Shown one piece after another: positions 1 through 64,000 of a DNA stretch of 64,000 bases; the first letter of the stretch is position 1, and each line of letters starts with the position of its first letter. The stretch is from Amorphochlora amoebiformis. Taxonomy: Eukaryota; Cercozoa; Chlorarachniophyceae. The notes under the pieces were generated by a model. The model saw only the letters and a program-made list of their open reading frames with translations. It searched no databases and was not told the DNA's origin. The position numbers and the translations under genes were made by a program. The stretch lies in the NCBI GenBank assembly GCA_054601695.1, contig BAAHQB010000116.1, forward strand, positions 124,001 through 188,000, in the 5' to 3' direction.

Positions 1-208
1 CGAAAGATTTTTCAAAAAAAAATCTTCTCGAGAAACGAGAAGCTGAATGTTCGTTGAAAAATGCGAGTTACGTCATGAGAGAAAATTTTGTACTTTTGAG
101 TGGGTATAATGTCACTAGTAGTGTCATATACAAAAGAGTTATTTGATATATATATATATATATATATTATATTTTCATATAATACGTGTATATATATTAT
201 ATATAAAC

Positions 209-248
<40 letters not shown>

Positions 249-268
249 GCGCATACATGTACTTTATA

Positions 269-302
<34 letters not shown>

Positions 303-379
303 CATATATGTACATATATATATATACAGACATATACATGCATTTAATATATTACCATATTACACGCACTCCTGCTACC

Positions 380-1062
380 TACGTATGATCTGGTACTAGT
401 AAATATATAGTAGTACCAATGTACCATTAGTAGCTATACATCGTATAATCACGCACGTGCAGTACTGATAATGTATCGTAGCTATAGTATCAACTTACTA
501 TCAAGGTATGTAAGTATTAGAAGTATAACTATGCATATGAAAAATGTTTGGGTATATGTATTTGTAACATAACCATAGTAGCATAACGTTGTAATGTTAC
601 GTTGTGTTACATATACATATATACCCAAACATTTTCATATCCACATGCATATGTTGTTATGTTACGTAATACATATGCATATACCCGAAATTTATTTTCA
701 TTATTGATATGGGTATCATATTCATGATGACCGTACTAATTAAGATTTAAGAATCTAAGATCATCGCATAGTTCTCGGGAAAATTGTCAAATATTGTGAG
801 TTAGAGCGAACATTCGTTGAATTCAGGTAATATCACCTAAATTATTGGGTTATACTAAGTGTTACCACGATTCAGATCCACAATACATTTGTAGATTATA
901 TTAAATTATTGTAAACAGTACTAGTGTTAAGTTACTAGTTGTTTTCCTCTCCTTCTCACCTTCACAAACTGAAAAAATCGCCGAAAAATTGTTTTAAACC
1001 GCCGAAAAATTGTATTAAATCTTACCAAAAGCATTTTCTACGTCTCCAATTCACTATTATAG
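380..1062. other. Non-satellite stretch, unassigned
   Basis: This AT-rich but non-repetitive sequence probably belongs to the upstream gene (intron). It holds near-repeats of the phrase ATATGCATATACCC around 540-690. A TTACGTCA motif at 68-75 matches the CRE-like element of the 46.07 kb promoter. No exon was convincing. Confidence 0.35.
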
Positions 1063-1252
1063 GCTGAGGAGGTTGATGTTTGACCACGTGAAGTCGGAAA
1101 CGAAAGTAACCCTCTAAAAGTATCATGGAGGGGGGAAGTAATATTCGGATAATGTTTAAGGTTATATAAATTCCAATCCTCTGGGGTACATTCCACTCGT
1201 ATACTGCCAACAGAGGCCCGGAGGCGCCCGGAAGCCCGACATCCGACCATGA
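1063..1252 (+). CDS. 3' end of an upstream gene (two exons)
   Basis: Exon 1063-1105 follows the acceptor tcactattatag and reads LRRLMFDHVKSETK up to donor gtaacc, ending in phase 0. Exon 1214-1252 follows acceptor ctgccaacag and reads RPGGARKPDIRP, then stop TGA at 1250-1252. The intron 1106-1213 is 108 nt and not a satellite. The two phases agree and the stop lies 243 bp before the next start codon, so this looks like the C-terminus of a gene that begins left of the window. I recognise no family. The opposite-strand open frames over this stretch have no splice logic. Confidence 0.5.
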
Positions 1253-1495
1253 GAGTTGGCTACCGAAATAATGATTATCATCGGAATCCCGGAAGGATCC
1301 CGGGAATATAGAAAAAGCCGGTATTCGGGACCCAAATAGGTGACCTGTCTAGTTGTCACGCTGTCTTGGGTTCCGAAATATTACTCATGTCGGACGGTGG
1401 GCTGCAGTTAACGTCATATTTCATCCTACAGCTTGCATCTACCCCCTCCTTCCAGTGGAAAATTGTGTAATTTTTCGCTTTAAATACTAAGAGGA
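1253..1495 (+). promoter_or_regulatory. Probable promoter of the giant PIH1-TPR gene
   Basis: Intergenic stretch between a stop codon (1252) and the ATG at 1496. It contains TGCAGTTAACGTCA at 1403-1416, almost identical to TGCAGTTACGTCA at 46064-46076 in the divergent promoter of the other two genes, and a TTTAAATA box at 1480-1487. The shared element suggests a common CRE/bZIP-type control site; factor identity is inference. Confidence 0.5.
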
Positions 1496-43258
<41,763 letters not shown>

Positions 43259-43419
43259 ACTCTTGACAGCCAGAATGTAGCTCCGAACTAAGCAGTCGTG
43301 AATGCTAGTTTAATGTGCCTTGTGCCATGTATGTAAGTATATCTGTATATGAATACATGCGTATTATTCAATATACGTATGTTTTATGTAGAATACATTG
43401 CATGTAACAATGTCACTTG

Positions 43420-43458
<39 letters not shown>

Positions 43459-43822
43459 GCATGTATACATACATTCTAGACATTTATACTCTATATATAT
43501 ACTAGATATATAATGCAACCAGTTCAAGTTCAATCCACGATTTAGGAACCAGATTTCACTAGTTTCAATTTAAAAGTTTGGGGTTGAGTTTTCTGGTTTT
43601 TTCTAGACATTGTGACTATAATCTGCGCGTTGCGTAATTTAGGTGTATGACTAGTAAAGGTAACTAGATCACAGTCGTCTAGATCTTGTCTAGATATAGG
43701 GCCGATGAATCACTATCGATTGTTAATAATCGACGGTAATTAATTAATTAGTACTTGTATTGCATGACTGCTAAGTTCCAGAAGCTCTTACTCAGTCGAC
43801 TTCACTAGAGCTAAGCTCACAG
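43259..43822. other. Convergent 3' intergenic region
   Basis: Lies between the stop of the giant + strand gene and the stop of the - strand NRBF2-like gene. Mostly unique AT-rich sequence with a TAATTAATTAATTAG run near 43739; likely holds both 3' UTRs and poly(A) sites. No coding signal seen. Confidence 0.5.
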
Positions 43823-43937
43823 CTAACGATAGGTATTGGTTTGATAATGCTTATGTTTAGCATGGGCTCGACGCTGCTTCTCTTTCTCGATGGCTGCCCT
43901 GCGGAGCCCACTCCATTTCTCTTCCCATCTCTTTACT
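43823..43937 (-). CDS. NRBF2-like terminal exon
   Basis: Acceptor ttttttccctggacag after a 487-nt AT-satellite intron. One base completes Arg, then [20 protein letters not shown] and a basic His-rich end, stop TAG. Confidence 0.75.
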
Positions 43938-44009
43938 CTGTCCAGGGAAAAAAGTTTCATGTGTATATGTATGATATATATACTTTACTGGTAATTACAT
44001 GTAAATATG

Positions 44010-44040
<31 letters not shown>

Positions 44041-44230
44041 ATATATATATCACATATATTATACATATATATATATATATATATTTGAAATTTATAAATA
44101 TATACAATACATGTGCAAATATTTATTGAATACATATATACATATATATATATGTATATATATAGATATATTATATATATATATATATATTATATATGTA
44201 CATATATATTTTTATATATACGCATATATA

Positions 44231-44262
<32 letters not shown>

Positions 44263-44286
44263 ATATGTACATGCAAACACATATGT

Positions 44287-44335
<49 letters not shown>

Positions 44336-44385
44336 TACTTAGATGTTTTCGTACATGCATATACTACGCAAACGCAGTTTAAATA

Positions 44386-44418
<33 letters not shown>

Positions 44419-45992
44419 CACAACCTGGCCTCAGCTTTAGTCCGCCTTGTCTGTTCCTGTACAAGCTTGGCCTTGAGAGCATCGATCTCGTCCATCAGCC
44501 GTCGCCGCTCGAGTTCCCCTCCCTTGCTATCTACACTTGGCGCTACTTGAACTCCAACTACGTTTACACTATCTTGAAACTGCGTGATCTTGATATCGGT
44601 GTCCATATCTGTGGATGCTGCGCTATGCAGCGCGCTGGTCAGCCTCGCCGGGGGGAAGGGACTGCCTTGGCGTCGCACCACGGCTCCGACCGTAACTGCG
44701 CCCGCTCGTAGGGTATCGCCCTCGCTCTGCAGTCTCTTGATCGTTGCTTCTACCTGTGCGTATTGATAGGCATGTATTACTCGTGTACATCCTCGGCTAA
44801 GATCGAGTGATCGGGGTACCTTCTTCGTCCGCATGGACGCATCTTGAATGGCTTGCATAATCTTCACAGCACAGGACTGTACCTGAGCAGGGCCAGTGAC
44901 AGCTCTCAGTATTTAATTCCTCATTCTTCAAATACAACCAAAAAAATTGGACAACATGAAAAGACTCTTCTACCCTTTGCAGGTGCGCTAAAGCTTGCAG
45001 GGGCTTTGATAGGGATCTCTGGGTCTGCTTGATCTCGTCAAACTGAACCTCGCTCGCCTCTCTAAGCCCTGATATCGTTGCGTCGTCCAGCCCCAATGGT
45101 AGGCCTAATTAGGTTACAATTTTTTTAAAAGTCAATCGAACTCGGACAAAGAATACTGGCATCCTTTACCCATCTCATGCTACCTTTGAGAGTATTGAGG
45201 ATAGAAAGGATGCGGTCGACGCTCGTAAGCATGGGCTGAAGCATTCGACCGGGCTTTTGCTCCTTCCCGAGCCCCCTATCCGCCCTAAGAAGCGCAGTCA
45301 TATGCGCAGTCGGAATGGGCGTCACAGCAACTTTGCTCGGGGTGTGGCCCGGCGTCCTCCGGCTTGGCGGCGATGGGTGAGAAGAAGGTTTGGGGCTTGT
45401 GTTCTGGCTACTAGGTCCCTTACTGTTGGTGAGGTGGGTTTGTATCTGGTCAGCAGAGGCCTTGTGGGATTCCATGAGTAGGAGTAGAATAAGTTTGGCC
45501 TGTGGTTGAAGAAAAATGTGTAAATGCTTTACTCACCTGTGACTATATTTCAAAACAAGAGCGTTATGGAATACGCAGGCAGCATATATGAAAATGACCA
45601 TGGATCTCCCTTTTTCAGAATAGGTAGGAATATTTCTGCAAATCCTGTGCATCCATGTTCACTACCTCGGGAGAATCGGTGTGTTCTAAGCAGCGGTCAA
45701 ATTGGATTGACGCCCTGGTGTGTTTGTCTATGGCCTGCTGCCAATGTCCTTTCTCTACAGCTTCCGTCGCTTGCCGGGCAAATTGGTGGGCCTATTTGTC
45801 CATATCAAGCCTCATAATCAGGCCACATCACAAAAAGCGCGAAAAAACCAAGAGGCCTTTCGGGTGTTTTATTCTTGTGCTTCCCTGGATGTTTCCCCGC
45901 CAGCTTTTTCCCCCACCCCTAGGCCCGGAAGAAGCCCTCTCTATGCTCACAACCTTATCGAGCGGACTCCACGCTATTGAGCTTTGGTCCAT
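43823..45992 (-). CDS. NRBF2/Atg38-like autophagy protein (MIT domain plus coiled coil)
   Basis: Exons in transcript order: 45992-45954, 45791-45666, 45499-45184, 45104-44974, 44882-44820, 44753-44425 and 43937-43823 (stop TAG 43825-43823). All junctions are GT-AG and phases close to a 372-residue protein. If the in-phase 66-nt segment 44819-44754 is kept as exon, it is 394 residues. It starts [20 protein letters not shown], and residues 10 to about 80 look like a three-helix MIT domain, continuing [18 protein letters not shown] and [18 protein letters not shown]. The N-terminal 'PL..AHQ..R.A' and the 'SH' in the third helix recall NRBF2 (from memory). A Ser/Pro linker follows, then a long coiled coil ([40 protein letters not shown]). 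NRBF2/Atg38 binds and stabilises the ATG14-containing class III PI3-kinase complex I at autophagosome formation sites. Codon use and GC are ordinary. Only the last intron is AT satellite. Confidence 0.75.
44425..44882 (-). CDS. NRBF2-like exons 5-6, coiled coil
   Basis: 44882-44820 reads [20 protein letters not shown](K); 44753-44425 reads [20 protein letters not shown] through [17 protein letters not shown]. The segment between (44819-44754, gtaccc...cgcacag) is 66 nt, in frame and stop-free, so it is either a mini-intron or coding. Exit donor gttgtg, two nt over. Confidence 0.7.
44974..45104 (-). CDS. NRBF2-like exon 4
   Basis: Acceptor taacctaattag; two bases complete Gly, then [20 protein letters not shown] and on to [13 protein letters not shown], donor gtagaa, phase 0. 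The helical region begins here. Confidence 0.7.
45184..45499 (-). CDS. NRBF2-like exon 3, MIT helix 3 and linker
   Basis: Acceptor ttcttcaaccacag. [20 protein letters not shown], then a Ser/Pro/Thr-rich linker, then [13 protein letters not shown] with one G at donor gtagca. Joined to exon 2, [12 protein letters not shown] continues the MIT fold. Confidence 0.75.
45666..45791 (-). CDS. NRBF2-like exon 2, MIT helices 1 and 2
   Basis: [20 protein letters not shown] through [12 protein letters not shown], donor gtagtg, phase 0. A consensus donor gtgagt lies at 45536-45531 inside the next intron; using it would need a tiny intermediate exon. Confidence 0.75.
45954..45992 (-). CDS. NRBF2-like exon 1
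   Basis: [13 protein letters not shown], donor gttgtg, phase 0. It is the only ATG that links in phase to the MIT exon. Intron 45953-45792 ends gacaaatag. Confidence 0.7.
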
Positions 45993-46104
45993 CCGCGATT
46001 TCCCGCCATGTGCTGCCTGCTGGTCTGGGAAGGAGAAAATGGTGGCGGGCGAGTGGCACGTGTTGCAGTTACGTCACTCTCCGTGACAGTTGACACGTGC
46101 CCGA
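45993..46104. promoter_or_regulatory. 112-bp divergent promoter with palindromic E-boxes
   Basis: Lies between the start codons of the - strand NRBF2-like gene and the + strand TTL-like gene. GGCACGTGT (46055-46063) and ACACGTGCC (46093-46101) are exact reverse complements. Between them are TTACGTCA (46069-46076) and a nested GTCAC/GTGAC pair (46073-46077, 46083-46087), nearly coaxial with the E-box palindrome. No TATA box is obvious. bHLH and bZIP binding is inferred from the motifs. Confidence 0.65.

Positions 46105-64000
<17,896 letters not shown>

Noticed and set aside
1022-1359. Minus-strand open frames of 62-70 codons
   Set aside because: The + strand reading gives two exons with proper splice sites and a stop; the minus frames show neither.
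44797-45096. Continuous 99-codon minus-strand frame
   Set aside because: Only its first 40 or so codons fit the NRBF2-like model. The rest is read-through of a 91-nt intron with good GT and CAG ends, and the starting TTG is internal.

Overview
This is nuclear DNA from a eukaryote, most likely a flagellated protist or alga. I cannot place the species. Four things show this: spliceosomal GT-AG introns, many very short exons, interstitial telomere-type CCCTAA/TTAGGG arrays, and pervasive (AT)n, (CT)n/(GA)n and (ATT)n satellites. Nearly every long open frame here (poly YI, SL, RE, TL, VR) is a translated satellite and not a gene. The genes become visible when short high-complexity islands are read between AG acceptors and GT donors and their codon phases are joined.

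Layout. (1) 1063-1252, +: last two exons of an upstream gene. (2) 1496-43258, +: one giant gene model, about 52 exons holding about 2.95 kb of coding sequence in 41.8 kb. Phases agree from exon to exon with four unresolved gaps. It encodes an N-terminal extension, a PIH1 domain (exons 6502-12563), a charged/coiled-coil middle, TPR repeats (34547-36217), a PEPK/SEPK-repeat segment and an acidic tail. PIH1 and TPR proteins are normally separate partners in R2TP and dynein-arm assembly chaperone complexes. (3) 45992-43823, -: a compact eight- or nine-exon gene for an NRBF2/Atg38-like protein (N-terminal MIT domain, C-terminal coiled coil), a PI3-kinase complex I autophagy factor. (4) 46105 to beyond 64000, +: a type II membrane-anchored tubulin-tyrosine-ligase-like (TTL/TTLL) protein, with NHIPG..K and ISKH....GK signatures and QRFL.NPL....YKFDLR at the right edge. 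Genes 3 and 4 share a 112-bp divergent promoter built on a palindromic E-box pair. Genes 2 and 3 converge.

The most striking feature is how the introns are built. Several are almost pure CCCTAA arrays whose last repeat mutates to CCCTAG and so supplies the splice acceptor; others open with gtaaccctaa or gttagggtt donors. Many introns carry two to nine tandem partial copies of the neighbouring exon edge, each with its splice site and a stretch of AT, CT, ATT or CCCTAA satellite. One exon appears split by a duplicated CCAGGTG that now serves as both donor and acceptor. The window reads as a record of intron gain and growth by tandem duplication plus satellite and telomere-repeat expansion.

Genes 2 and 4 suggest ciliary or microtubule functions and gene 3 autophagy. 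All functional names rest on motif reading by eye. Splice junctions were inferred from sequence and phase only.
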